From positions 9,750,874 through 9,814,873 of the forward strand of contig NC_039512.1 in NCBI RefSeq assembly GCF_003672135.1: a stretch of 64,000 bases of DNA, read 5' to 3'. Position numbers and translations under genes: made by a program. The stretch is from Ooceraea biroi. Taxonomy: Eukaryota > Arthropoda > Insecta > Hymenoptera > Formicidae. Under the pieces are notes generated by a model. The model saw only the letters and a list, made by a program, of their open reading frames with translations, did not search any database and was not told the origin of the DNA. Positions 1-12,470 of this stretch are shown here, one piece after another (position 1 is the stretch's first letter; each line of letters starts with the position of its first letter).

Positions 1-197
1 AATTATTAATACACAGTGAAAAACTCAAAATTAGAAATTAATAATTATAAAACTGAATTATTAAGCTATGTAATAAGTATGAACGTGTGTAACGAGCGTA
101 ATAAGTACAAAAAGAGGCTAACGTGGTAAAAATCTGAAGCTCTCTCTCCTTCTCTATTTTTTTTTCTATTACATATATTCTAAAACCTCGGTTTCAG

Positions 198-3100
198 GCA
201 CAAGCTCTTGGAAGGAACAATTTACGGAAGCACTAACCGTCAGCGGGGGCGATGAGGAGGACACGGAAGGTGGTCAACCCTCTTCACCATCAGCAATGGA
301 TTATCTCATGCATTCGCTCACCATCTTCTGGAAAGTCCTCTTTGCCTTTGTTCCGCCCACTGGTGAGTAACTATCTCTTCTACATTCGTATCACCAATAC
401 ACGTATTGTGTGCACGTTTCTATCCAACATTACATTCGCGTGTTTGTGCGTACATGTCTCCATCGTATCATCCCCGATGTACTCGGTTATTTATTGGAAG
501 CAGACCTCATGAGGAATATTTTATTATGCAATTTTACTACACAGTTATTTCATCTGTAGCAGGAGAATGGGAAATATGCAAAAAGTTTCATTCCGTGAAG
601 TATAACATCAATAGAAAATATAATAATTCTTATTGGTCGTCATGTTTCTCGACGACGGTTTGATGGGAACATATATTTGCTGCCGCTGAACGACATATTG
701 ATTTTAAAGTCAATAAATGTCATGCGGTATAAAAAAGCGTTTTTAGCTCGTCCTCGAGTTAATAATTCGTTCGCAAATGCAAACGACAATCACAATCTTA
801 CGCGGAAATGACGGGCATGAAATTGCATTTGCCTTTTTCACGTTCGGATAATCTTTTTCTATTTTCCCGTGTGTAGAAAAATCAATTATCAATTATTTTC
901 GATAATACAATATCTGCCGGCAGAATAACTGCGCAAATTCCGAATCCGCCAAGTTTTGATCTTAAGATTTATAGTTTTGCAGTTTAAACGACACGCGTGA
1001 AGGAAAATGCGCGGCGCTTCACATAAAAATTTATTTATTTTAAATGGAAAGAATATAAAAAGCTTATAAAGCTTGTCATAGCTCGTAAGACAAGAGCTTT
1101 AAGAAGAAGAATTCTTATCGTTTCCGCCATCTCATTTCTTGGATCTTTCTTGGATTCTTTCTGCCGCTTTTCGCTTCTGAGTTTTCTTTAGTTTCTTGCT
1201 GACTTTTTCCTTCTCTTTGTTTCGAGGTAGGTTCGCAGGGATTCTTCTGCACCCCAGTCACGGGGCCACTTCCATTGGGTGGAAGAAAACGAGGAAGGAT
1301 GGCGCGAGGGGGATGAAGAAGCGAGAGGAGAACATGTTTTATTTAAGCGGGCACAATCGCAAAAGCCTGCTGAACTGGCAAAAGCTTTAGAAACTGCTCT
1401 ATCGAGCAGCGTAGTTTCAGTCTGTTTATTCTTCTTCTCATTTCTTCTTTCTCCTCCGTTGTTCTTCTGAATCAATGCTTCGTTACAAGATACAAAACTA
1501 TATCTCTCTCCTCTCCCTTTCGAGAGGGTGAAAGTCTACGCAGCCAGAAGTTGTCAGAAGAATGAAGGAACGTTCTTGGCATCATTAAAAACATAAAGAT
1601 TCAGAGCAGGACTTTTATACAACAAGAAAGAAACTTATTTCTTGCGTGACTAAAAAGTACGATTTTACATTTGTTTCCTGCAGGCTATGACAATATTAGA
1701 AAATCCTCTGAACATAAATAATAATCGCTAAATAAAAATAGATGAACGCCACACACGCAATATGCAGCGTCACGCAATATCTCTGCTTTTTCACGAAATC
1801 TCTCCGTGATTTACAGCCTACATCTTCGATACTACTTCCCAGAATCATTTTCGCAGGATTTATGACAACGGTCGTTCTGCAGGATAAGTTGAAGATACTG
1901 AAGAAGTTTTTCTCAATAAGCGTCAAGGATCAAATGCTAGAGCTGCTTTAGAAAAATAAACAGATTAGCAAACTCTTGTTTCAAAAGATAAAATTTCATG
2001 TTATAAATCAACACATTACGTCTCGACTTATATTACACTTTTGTATGATGCTACGATACATGTTAGTTTTTAGATATTTAATTTAACGAGGTCGAGCATG
2101 AGCTTGCTCGGCCTCGAGGGAGTTGCCGAGCTTGCTGATTTTCCGATAATTACATAATGTAATCAGTAAGAGCGAGTCGCTTGAAAAAGACCACGAAACA
2201 CGTTAATAAATCAATTGAGTTTAGCAAGAAAGTGTGGCAAGCGTGCTGCGATAATATACATCGGCCACGTGTTAACAGTAAAACTAACCGCGTGTTTACA
2301 GACTCTTTAGCTATATTTACACTTGCGTCCACCGTAAACGTGTCTGCTCATAAAGATCTCCAATAATAATTTCTTCCTCATGTCAGAGAAGCAGCACTGC
2401 CGTAAATCTTAGTTCGATTCTCCATAAACAGCAAAGTCTCTTATTCGGTTTTTTATTTATCATTAACTTCAATCATGAAACTATGAGAAACTTTTATTAG
2501 AGATAAAGTCTTATCGAGCGAAGAAAATTATTTTAATTTTCTTGGAAACCTTTAACTATAGATCGGAAATTATTTGGATATTTTATTATTGGAAGGAACC
2601 GATTAAGCCAAAATTTTATAGCGCATCTAATGACACTGCTTCATGATTTGAAACGAATAGACGAGTTTATGTTAAGGTAGCATGATTATTTTCCAAAGTA
2701 AATACAAAAGAGGAAAAATTGCGGACTTAATTACGTTTTCAAGTAGTAATATATGTACATATATAAGACTGATTCTAACTCAAAACAAAGATAGTGGCCA
2801 AGATAAACATGGCGGGCTTCTACTAGTTTGTAAGTTGACAACTGTGGCCTGCCATATTTATTTTGGCCGCCATATTTATTTTGGCCGCCATATTTGTTTT
2901 GAGTTTGAATCAGCCTTATCCCCACTCTCTTGAACGAGTGATAGTGCGTATTATGCAGAAAGGAAGTATCAGCATACTTGGCATGTCTCTTTACGTTTTA
3001 CAACTTTTTGCAATGATTATTATAAAATATCCATTTTATATTCTTCTGTATATTTCCTATTTTTCATACGATGTTTATAATATATTTCTATCATATTTTT

Positions 3101-6100
3101 GCCAAATTCTTATAATATCGTTCCTAAGAATAAACATGTTTGCCATTTTGAAAAATTTCAGATATCGCCGGTGGTTATCTATGCTTTATCGTCAGCATCC
3201 TGGGAATAGGTGTCGTGACGGCAGTAATCGGCGACGTCGCCTCGTACTTCGGCTGCACCTTGGGCATCAAAGATTCTGTTACCGCGGTAGTCTTCGTCGC
3301 TCTTGGCACCAGCATTCCCGGTGAGCAAACAAAATACAAATTTCTGATCTACGTAAAACGTTATCTTACGGGAAACCATTATTTTGAAAATTTACAAATA
3401 ATAACAAATTTTTTTTCTTACTTTTATGATTTCTTAAAATTCTTCATGAAATTAATGAGATACTGCTGCGCACTTTTTTACGTACTCTTATTTGGATAAA
3501 ATTATTTGGAATTATTTGACTTAAATAATATTTTATATATCTATTATCTTTTGTAATTTAATTATATTATCTATTATCTAAAGAAAAGCTACATATATGG
3601 ACAATTTTGCACATAAAATAATAATTATTAAGATTCTTCATATTTTTCTATTTGTAACGTAATTGAATAGTAATGTCTTCCACGATAAATTCTTTGATGA
3701 ATAAGGAGGGCAATGAACGTTGCCATGTTCGAACTCGTAAAATCTTAATGGAAGTAGCTGCCGTCGCTCTAAAACGATTATTTATTACACAGGAAAGTTG
3801 AATGACTTTCAGAAAATCTTCGCCAGGTTTGCGTGACGACTCTTAGTTCTCGCTCTGGGATCATAAAAGTACAGAAACACACTTTATTATGTGTTTGTTT
3901 TGGTGGTTATTTTCGTTGCGCGCGATATATTTATAGTTGATAGACACACGCGTTAATTGTAGTCTAGTAAAGAAGTTATTTTTGAGCAAGCAATATGCGA
4001 TTTAACTTAAGATAGTACATTTTTATCATGTCATTTATGTCATAGCGATCGTCGCAAGTATTATATTGTACATACTTGCTATCTTCATTATCTCACTAAC
4101 ATAATTTTACTATAATAACAAAACTTTAATTATCTATAAATTCTCCGGAATCTATTTTGCCTTGTGTTAGATTTGCGCAAATTACAACATAAGATTATTA
4201 TTTGCTATATATAGACATGCTTAGAAATAATAATTATCATTAATTAGTTATTAGATAAAATTTCGATAAAAGAGATTCATTTACCCCTTAAACTGACAAA
4301 AGGAGTAACACGTTAAGAGAGAAGACTAATATTCGCCGGTCGGGGATTGTATTAGAAGAGCGATTAACATGCCATCCGTTAGTTTATCATCTTTGCATCT
4401 CGGATAGGTCGCATTCCACTTATGGTGTCCGCCATATTGCGACAGGATTTTGGGATTACAGGAGAGCAGTGATAATTTATTGCAGTTGGTCTTTGTGCCT
4501 AGGAACAATGGCTGCCGACGCCCCATGTCCTCTCGCTTACCGGGTGGAACGTTTGACACGTACGACATAAGCGCGGATTAAACATGTCTTCTCCTCTTTC
4601 GTTCCAATTATTTCTGATTCGAATGATTATAATGATTAATGGGTAGTTTCGTATTATCGCCTAATGTTCTTGTGCTAATTGGAATAAATTTGAATATATT
4701 TGCAGATTTTTAAATATGCACATTTTATTAATGTGCTTATATATTTCATCAGAATTTGCAATAGCAATTGTGACATAATATCCCGTATCTTTTACTATTT
4801 TTGTATGAAATTCACGACAAGGGCATTTAATAATAAATCGCTTCGATGGGTGTTATCAAAAGCTATTAAAAGCGTAACGACAACCGCGCCATTTCGCGTT
4901 TCTAGGTCAATAGGTTACGTCCAAAATTTGCATCTAAAATAGTGGCTGCCTCGCGTGAAATTGATTATTCTAAATACGTTGTCATAAAATCTTAATATGC
5001 GCAATACACGTGATGAACACGTACAGTCGTCCCGTTTTCATTCTCACAGTTAGATAAGGGGAGACGTTCATCATGCCAGTTCTAACCGGTAATGCGCAGA
5101 AAGCCATATTCGCCCCGGAAGTAGCAGCCTAGCCGAAATAGCCTACTGTCACGTCCGAATATCGACGGAATTTGTATGACTCACAGCTTCTCTTACCTAG
5201 ATTACTTAAATCACTGTGCTCCCCTTCTGTATTCTTCTGTGCCCCCTCTATGCGAGAAGCTTCCGCAGGAAACTTCCTTCTTTCAGGACCTCATTAATAT
5301 TTATGCCATAGGATATCTCCACGATTTCCCAAAGTACCACTCGGCGAGATCGGTTTGTCGATCTTTCTCTCCATCAAAGAAAGGAAAGGAAAAAAGAGAA
5401 ACATTTCTCCATGTATTTCTTTGTACCCCCAGAAATAATCTTTGCAGTAATCATTTTCACACACACACACGAAAATTGCGCTTGTTCCACAGAAAAGTTT
5501 AACAAAGTTTTTTCTTGGATGTTATATATTATATTTTTTCCCGTAATGTAACTTTTAGTAATTTCCGGCAACATCCTTGAAACTAATTCTGGTTAATTTC
5601 GGAAAATGAAACCACGTTTTACCGCACGCAATTTGAATTCCGACCGCGTGTTGTTATATAATATTACCTCTCTCTCTCTCTCTCTCTTTCTCACGGGCAT
5701 TCGCTGTATTGTCTGTATTTCTGTAGGGTGGGATTTTCTTATTCCGCTTTGTCACGCGCAACGACATAGCGCCTACTTTGTGCTGGACTCCGTGGCCGAA
5801 TTTGTTCCGCCATAAACTGCAAACTAGTACAAACTGCGTGTTCGGACAGTGCCAAGGCATCGCCGCAGATCCTGTAGCAATGGCTTTAGTGCTTTTGGTG
5901 ATACTCTGATTCCTACCGGAATGCATCCCACAAACTCAATTCGTTGTCTCTGCGGCCACATGCGATGTTACCGTAAAATACAATTTTACTTCACTAGCAC
6001 TGCGGATCAAATGTTAAGCGAAATATTATGCAAAATACAGTGAAAAACGGTATTGCACATAGGAATTCCAAATAGCCTCTCTAAAATTAACAGCCTCTTT

Positions 6101-8282
6101 ATAAATACAAGTAAACTTCTTTTATTATCTTGTAATTTACTAAACGAATCATGATGGAAAATCAGTTTTCAAGCGCTTGGAAAATTGAATATCGATATTT
6201 ATAATGATGGAAAAATAATGCTTATATTCATACCGATAGCTCTGTTATCGCGGCTGGATTTACACTCATAAAATGACTCAGAATGTACCGATGTATTTTA
6301 GACACTTTTGCGAGCAAAGTAGCCGCTTGCCAGGACAAGTATGCCGACGCGTGTGTGGGCAACGTGACCGGAAGTAACGCGGTAAACGTCTTCCTGGGGA
6401 TCGGCGTCGCGTGGAGTATCGCCGCCATTTATCGTGCTTGTCACAACGAGCCGTTCCTCGTCGAACCCGGCAAGTGAGTATAACAAAAACTGTTATAAAT
6501 TTAATGACTAATATTAGAAAAACAAATAATTTATTTATGCGCTAAAGATCAAACTCAAACGACTTCAGGAAGAGTATCTATGAAAAGTTATAACTATTTC
6601 TAAGATATTTTTCTAATTTTTGAAAATCTATACGCGATTTATGGAGTCACTTTAATCCTTACTTTCGCAATTTATATAATAATATATTAGTGTATAAAAA
6701 ATATAACTACTTGTCTCCTGTTTTAGTATTTTGTTAAAACACGTATTTCTTTGCGCTTTCCGCGAAAAATCGCATTGCACAGAGATCGTCACACGGAACC
6801 CCCTACTTTATGACGTTCTCAATTTTCTATGCTACGACGTCGTGATTCCGTACCCTCATTTTACGAGAATTTCGATGGGTTGCTGCTCGCGAAATGGAGC
6901 ATCGTATCTAGCTTCATATCGGGCTGTACTCTTACGGAAATCGAATACATGAATATGCACAAGTGCGATATATTCGTGATTGATGATAAAACAGAATGAT
7001 TCGATGCACTATGTGTCTATCACGATTCTGTTGACATTAATGATTTAATTATCATCATCTAAACACACGATCAAGATATTCTGTCACATTTTCGTATAAT
7101 TTCACATATACCTGAGAATAAAAAAGTGCAAAATTTTAATAATATAATATTCAAATAAGGTATTTTATTTTTATCATCTCTCAAATAAATAAGAGAGTCT
7201 CATATTCCGCCAATATTATTTTTGAAAATATTATTTTCAATTTATTAAAGTTTATATTAAAGGATTCTAATATAAGGGAATGTATACTAATCTCGACAGT
7301 CAGATCAATATTTCTAATCTGTTCTGGCGCTAAAAAGTCAAGTCAGATAGTTCATTAAAAATGATAAACTCCATCACATATGGATAATTGAAAGAGTTTT
7401 TTAATCTCGCGTAGGTATGCATATTAAGTCTATCGAACCGTCTATCGAACAAACGCGGATAGCAATATAGTAGTCACGATCGGTTTTACGAATGCCCATC
7501 CACCGATTGACTTTTAACGAAACTTTAAGTTCACCGTGACCGATCCAAAACTGCGGATGAATCCGTGGTCGCGCCAGAAAAGTTTCCTCATTCATCTTCC
7601 GAGCGAGAAATCTCTCGCTGAAATCACCATTTCCCCGAAGTTTCCTTGGAACTCGAAAAAAAAATAGAAGAAAAATGCTTTCCGGTCGACTTTTCTGCTT
7701 CTCCGCTAAATGCAAGTCCGTTAAACACGAGGAACGTAAAAAATCTCTCAGGATGACCGATCAGACCACATTAAGTTCTCCAAGAGTCTCAAGAATTTCT
7801 GACTTGGAGGACGGCTTGAATCGATTGTAGTGGCTGGGAAACGTTTGAGAAAAAGAAGGAAATAGAGAGAGAAGAGTGCATGATCATAGTAAAGTCCAGT
7901 GTGTAACTTCTCAGCTGGTATTTTCGATTACTCGATATATTTATCTAAAAATTCCTGGACACACGAATATTAATATTAATAATAATAATAATAATTAATA
8001 TTAATGATTGTTTCCACAAGTACGTAACAACTTGTAGTAGCCATAGCAACATGTAAATGATATGTTTCCTGACGCAGCTTGGCCTTCTCCGTCACCCTGT
8101 TCTGCAGCGAAGCCTGCGTGGTGATCCTGGTGTTGTTGGTGAGGCGAGTGAAGTCAATCGGCGGCGAACTAGGTGGACCTTTCGTACCGAAGGTCATTAC
8201 GTCCGTGTTCTTGTTTTCTCTCTGGCTGCTCTACCTCATCATGTCCACTCTCGAGGCCTATGGCGTGATCCAGGGCTTTTAA
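198..8282 (+). CDS. Calx: Na+/Ca2+ exchanger, 3' half (last four coding exons)
   Basis: Plasma-membrane antiporter that extrudes Ca2+ in exchange for Na+. Only the C-terminal part is in the window: exons 198-362, 3162-3320, 6302-6473 and 8078-8282, all with GT-AG borders and matching phase, giving about 232 residues and a TAA stop at 8280-8282. Exon 1 encodes the stretch after the Ca2+-binding domains (a WKEQF motif, an acidic GGDEED patch, then the FWKVLFAFVPPT membrane segment). Exon 2 has TAVVFVALGTSIP, and exon 3 has GNVTGSNAVNVFLGIG; together these are the alpha-2 repeat that forms the ion-binding core of NCX proteins. Exon 4 ends in SSLEAYGVI-like SLC8 tail sequence (here STLEAYGVIQGF). 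Upstream exons (signal peptide, alpha-1 repeat, CBD1/2) lie outside the window. A possible polyadenylation signal AATAAA is at 8429-8434. The family assignment is secure; the choice of symbol follows the single-copy insect gene. Confidence 0.93.
2087..2116. repeat. GC-rich hairpin in Calx intron
   Basis: A 12-bp stem (CGAGGTCGAGCA pairing with TGCTCGGCCTCG, one G-U) around a 6-nt loop. It stands out in AT-rich intron DNA. No function is claimed. Confidence 0.55.
2769..2913. mobile_element. MITE-like inverted repeat with internal 18-bp tandem units
   Basis: The left end (CTGATTCTAACTCAAAACAA) matches the reverse complement of the right end (GGCTGATTCAAACTCAAAAC) with few differences, so the segment folds back on itself. 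Inside the right half an 18-bp unit, GCCATATTTATTTTGGCC, starts at 2851, is repeated exactly at 2869 and is partly repeated at 2887. The left half has related, inverted GGCC/CATGGCGG words. No coding capacity. It fits a short non-autonomous DNA element in the Calx intron; the family is unknown. Confidence 0.6.
3321..6301 (+). other. Calx intron
   Basis: Donor GTGAGC at 3321, acceptor TTTTAG ending at 6301. AT-rich and without a recognisable exon; a (CT)n run lies at 5669-5689. Open frames within it, for example 5176-5502, show no family signature. Confidence 0.8.
6474..8077 (+). other. Calx intron
   Basis: Donor GTGAGTA at 6474, acceptor GACGCAG ending at 8077. No coding signal was recognised. 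A short AT-rich palindromic trinucleotide run (TTAATATTAATAATAATAAT) is near 7970-8005. Confidence 0.8.
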
Positions 8283-11200
8283 ACCAAGGCCCATGCGACA
8301 CCATTGCGAGACCATTACGTCGGCCTATCCACTGCGTATATCTTAGCTCTGGCGTCCGCCAAGGCGCGTGCTCAACGAAACTTCTAATCGGTGAGCGACA
8401 ATATAATTGACACAAGAAATTCTTATCAATAAAATGCTGAATAGAACAACCAGCAGGGACGACTCCCATGATCCAGGTTCTCGCTTTTATTGTGCATTTT
8501 ATTGATTGATGATCTGTGAGGCAGCTCTTCACAAATTTCGGATAAATTTCTAATTCCTCCAATGTATCACGGTATGCCACGGTTCGTTATAATCGAATCA
8601 CGTTCCTTTGGGAAATGAAACCGCATTATCGCGTATTATCTATCTAAAGTTGTTTCACCGTTGTATGAATATGAGTTTAATTACAGTACGAGTAATCGGA
8701 GTAATGCAATCAGATTAATTCAACTTCTTAAATCGCGCTCGCATAAACCACTCTGTCTCTCTTTAAGCAATCTTCGATCTTTTTTATTTTCAGGATACAA
8801 AAAGCGGAATCGAGATGACGGGTTTCGAGACGATTTCGCGACGAACGAAAACTTGACTTTGCCGGGATTCACATAAGTACACTCCCGACCTGAGACAATT
8901 AACAACGAACGTGATTGTGTGACGTATTCAATGCGCGGTATGTGTATGTGTGTTTATGTATGTGTAAGTACCTGATAGCTCGAGTGTGCTTACGAATGAA
9001 CGCGCCCGACGAAGAGAGGAGAGAGAAAAAGGTGATCGAGGTAAGAACGGATGAAGAAGGAGAACGCAAAAAAAGGGAGGAGAAAGTGTGTGCGTATGAG
9101 AAAGTGAGTTTGCCTTAAAATAATCCAAAAAAGGAAAAGCGAATAAGTGAGTTCTAGTCGCGCTGGAGTTCTCGGTGAGGAGAATCCAGCGGAATTATCA
9201 AAGAAAAAAAAAGAAGAAACGTGGAGAAATGTAGATATAGTACACATATGTATGTACTGGTCAAGTCGCGGATACATATGCAGTACGCAGTGTATTTATT
9301 TAATTCTTGAGGGAATACAGGTTTTTATGGTATTTTAGTAGCGAACAGCATTGCAATTCCTTCTTTGCCAGAAAACGACGCGTCGCTAATTTTTTATATA
9401 CACGTATATATTACTGTATCATATATTCCTTTGTCAGGATCGATTTTTGCGAGAAAACCTCGCGAGATCTCGCAGAAAGGAAAGAAGGAGAGTACGGAAG
9501 CGCCTGAGCGAAAGCGAGCGACAATTGTTGAAGACAGTTGTGCAATATATGATCTTTAAAAATCTCTCTCGGAGTTATCAATATTTTAGGAGATTATTTC
9601 TAGCGTACTTTATTAAGTTCGTGACTATTTCAACAAGACTGGAGTGTTCGCAGCATGCGAGTCATTGAAAGTTAATGAAAGCGCCATTGGTCCAATGTTG
9701 CACAATTGCATTCAACTTATAGTAGAAATCGAGAACATAGTGCATTTTTATCGTCGCAGTAATTGCATAGTCACAAATCGTACGTGGGAATCGCACGCCC
9801 TACGCGTAAATTACTAGTCGGATTTGTCAGTTTCGCCATGTGGGATTTGCCCCTGATTAAGGTCGGCAGGTCTCCTCATCTCTCACTCGACGAATAAATG
9901 AATAACTTGACTCGAGAGAAAAACTCGACAGGAGTAATAAACACGAATGAACTGCGTTTCATTTTACGTGTATTCACGTGCAAAAGATCAAGAGATAAGC
10001 TTCTCCAAAATGACAAACTTGTATCTCTATTAACAAAAACTCATTTCGGAAAGTTCCCTTTTTCGATATGAACGCCGTGTGGCAAGCGTTAATAAAAGAA
10101 GTCTCGATTTCAAGCCCGATACAGAACGCGACATTGGTAATAAAAAGTAATCCTATTGATGATCCGTGAATCTCTCTTGGCATTCGCTGCGCAACACGGG
10201 AAATCTATATTTCCTTGTTAAAAGATTACGTTTTTGCAGGAACATCATAAATTGTTCACACACAGGCATTAACACAGGAATAAATGCTAGAAAATCAAAT
10301 TTCTTCGAAACGTACATCGACCGAACGTTGACATTGATGTAACGTCATTTTACAGAATGTTAAAAATTGTAACGAGTAACAACTACTTTTATTCATGAAT
10401 CAACGATTGATTAAATTCTTCGTCCGTTTTCTCTGCCGTGGATTATTGACTCTTGAAAATTGCAATTGAGAATATGCATTAATTAATAGCGTGCTGTTTA
10501 TTGAAGCTCTCAATGTAGTCGTTGAGGCAATAGACGTTATTTCCACAGCATGCCGACACGAGCGCGTAAGAGACGCTTCAAGTCAAGTCCTATAAAATTA
10601 CGTAATGACATCACTGCACTCTGGAACGTACAAACATGCAAACGCATGAGATAAAACTTTCGGAACAGACCTCGTTCTCTGTAACTTTGCGAAGTCGAGC
10701 AACGCGAAACGTTTAAAAGACATAAAAACATAAAAGTCGTTCTGATGGAAGTCCGCAAAATGCGCGCAACACGTTCTGATGTTCCGGATGCTCTTTCGTG
10801 CGTATTGTTCAGAATTTCCTCGCTCAACCATCTTCTCACGAACGCCACTGGAGGGAGATTTCGAAATCGTCAATAAGGACAACGACGCGAATTGTTAGCA
10901 CGAATTCGATAGCGATCTTGTCAGCAAGACTGCGCCATTGAATACCAACAGAAACATATTTACCATTGTTAAGGATAGTTAGATAGCGCGCGACAAACGT
11001 TAAATTAGACTCGCCCCGCGCGACCTGTGTCGCGGCCTTCGCTCGAATGTAAAGCGCATCCGTTTTCAAAAATCACAACGCAAGGAAACACGTTCCTTCC
11101 TTTTTTCGGTCATTGTGTACTCTAGCCCGAGGATATTTCGATTTTTGCTTAAGCGATTATTCTTGTACGTGCCGGTCTGATTTGTAACACTTTTCTAGAT

Positions 11201-12470
11201 AAAAATTCAAATATTTTCTAGATGAAAATTCAAATATATTTCGACGTTATAATACACATTGATCGGAAAAAGGTACGATTCTTCGCGCGACGTTTTGAAG
11301 GAGGAGTGTCAAGTTCTCGTTGGTCTTCACTGCCTTTGACCGAGGGTCGCAGCCTGTGTGGGGCAACAGTCGCATAACCAGTTATATGCATCGGGCAGAC
11401 TACGTCCTCAGACTCGTTTAGACGGACGGATTGATTTCCGATACGGATACTCGCTGCGAAATTGCATCTACTTTGTATAATTCGAGGATACAGGTGCCAT
11501 CTGCGGTGACGTCTGCGATCACAGTATTGGATTCTTTTTTTAAGTTTTCACGGTTGTTGTTGCAGTTGTAATTTGTAATACGATTTAGGGTGATTTCAGA
11601 ATACGTCTAAATAAGGGCGGCCATTCTTAGCGACGTGTTCCACGAAACGGAGAAACGAAGAAATACCTCATATACGAACATGATTTAGATATTATCGCTA
11701 ACATTTTGTAATCGCATTAGCCAGCTTTTGTAACGCTAGAGGAAGAGATTGTTTATCCTACCCACCCTTCTCCCTCAATCCACCCCTTCATTCCCCTTGT
11801 CATAACAGATCTCAATCTCGCCTCTCGTGTTATCTTGTAAAACGATATTACGAGGTGCTCTCGTTGCGGAAGACGTCACGTTAAAGGTGTCTCTACGTCT
11901 AAGAAACGGACTCGATACGCGGACTGCTTATACGTGCGTAAGCTCGTCGCATCATCGCGTTTGTTCCTGTCCGTAATTGTGCCCGGTCTGATCGACGAAC
12001 GAGCAAACGACGACGTATATCAGCAGCTCCGCTGCTCGTTTTCGGAGCGCCGACGAGTGGCCGCAAACACGAGTCCATCGGTCGACTGCACTATAACGAT
12101 GATTAGCATTAATTCCCTTCCTCCCTTCCCCCTCCTTCCTCTTCTCTTTGCTCCTCCATTAAATTAATTCTGCTTTCTCGATCTACCACTCTGTCTGCGT
12201 CCTATAAATGAGAATATAAAAACGCGATCCAGAGGAGAGATAGCGAACCGTTGTTCCGTAATCTACTTAATGATCATCGATGTGATTCTGCTCATTTTTG
12301 CTCGCGAGAGAAGTCTCCTGTTCTCTCTTTCTCCTTTGCTTTCTTTTACCCTTTTTATCCCTTTTTCTCGTTCTCTCTTTCTCTGTCTCTCTCTTTCTCT
12401 GTCTCTTTTCTTTCTTTCTCTTTTCTACAGTCATGTTGTGAGAATTACATCAAATGTGTAACATAATATA
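8283..12470. other. Calx 3' UTR and downstream non-coding DNA
   Basis: No protein family was recognised on either strand. The left part probably includes the Calx 3' UTR (AATAAA at 8429-8434; further AATAAA words occur near 9890). CpG-containing sequence rises between about 10.5 and 12.1 kb, which could mark a promoter or UTR of an unrecognised transcript, but no start exon could be supported. A pyrimidine-rich (CT/TTTCTC)n tract spans about 12320-12430. Confidence 0.5.

Larger units (their letters stand above)
363..3161 (+). other. Calx intron
   Basis: Intron between the first two Calx exons seen here; donor GTGAGT at 363, acceptor TTTCAG ending at 3161. No coding sequence was recognised. 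It contains the GC-rich hairpin at 2087-2116 and the small inverted-repeat element at 2769-2913, listed separately. Confidence 0.8.

Noticed and set aside
10537..11069. Minus-strand ORFs of 77-103 codons in a CpG-rich area
   Set aside because: No recognisable motif, no supporting splice structure; retained only as a note on base composition.
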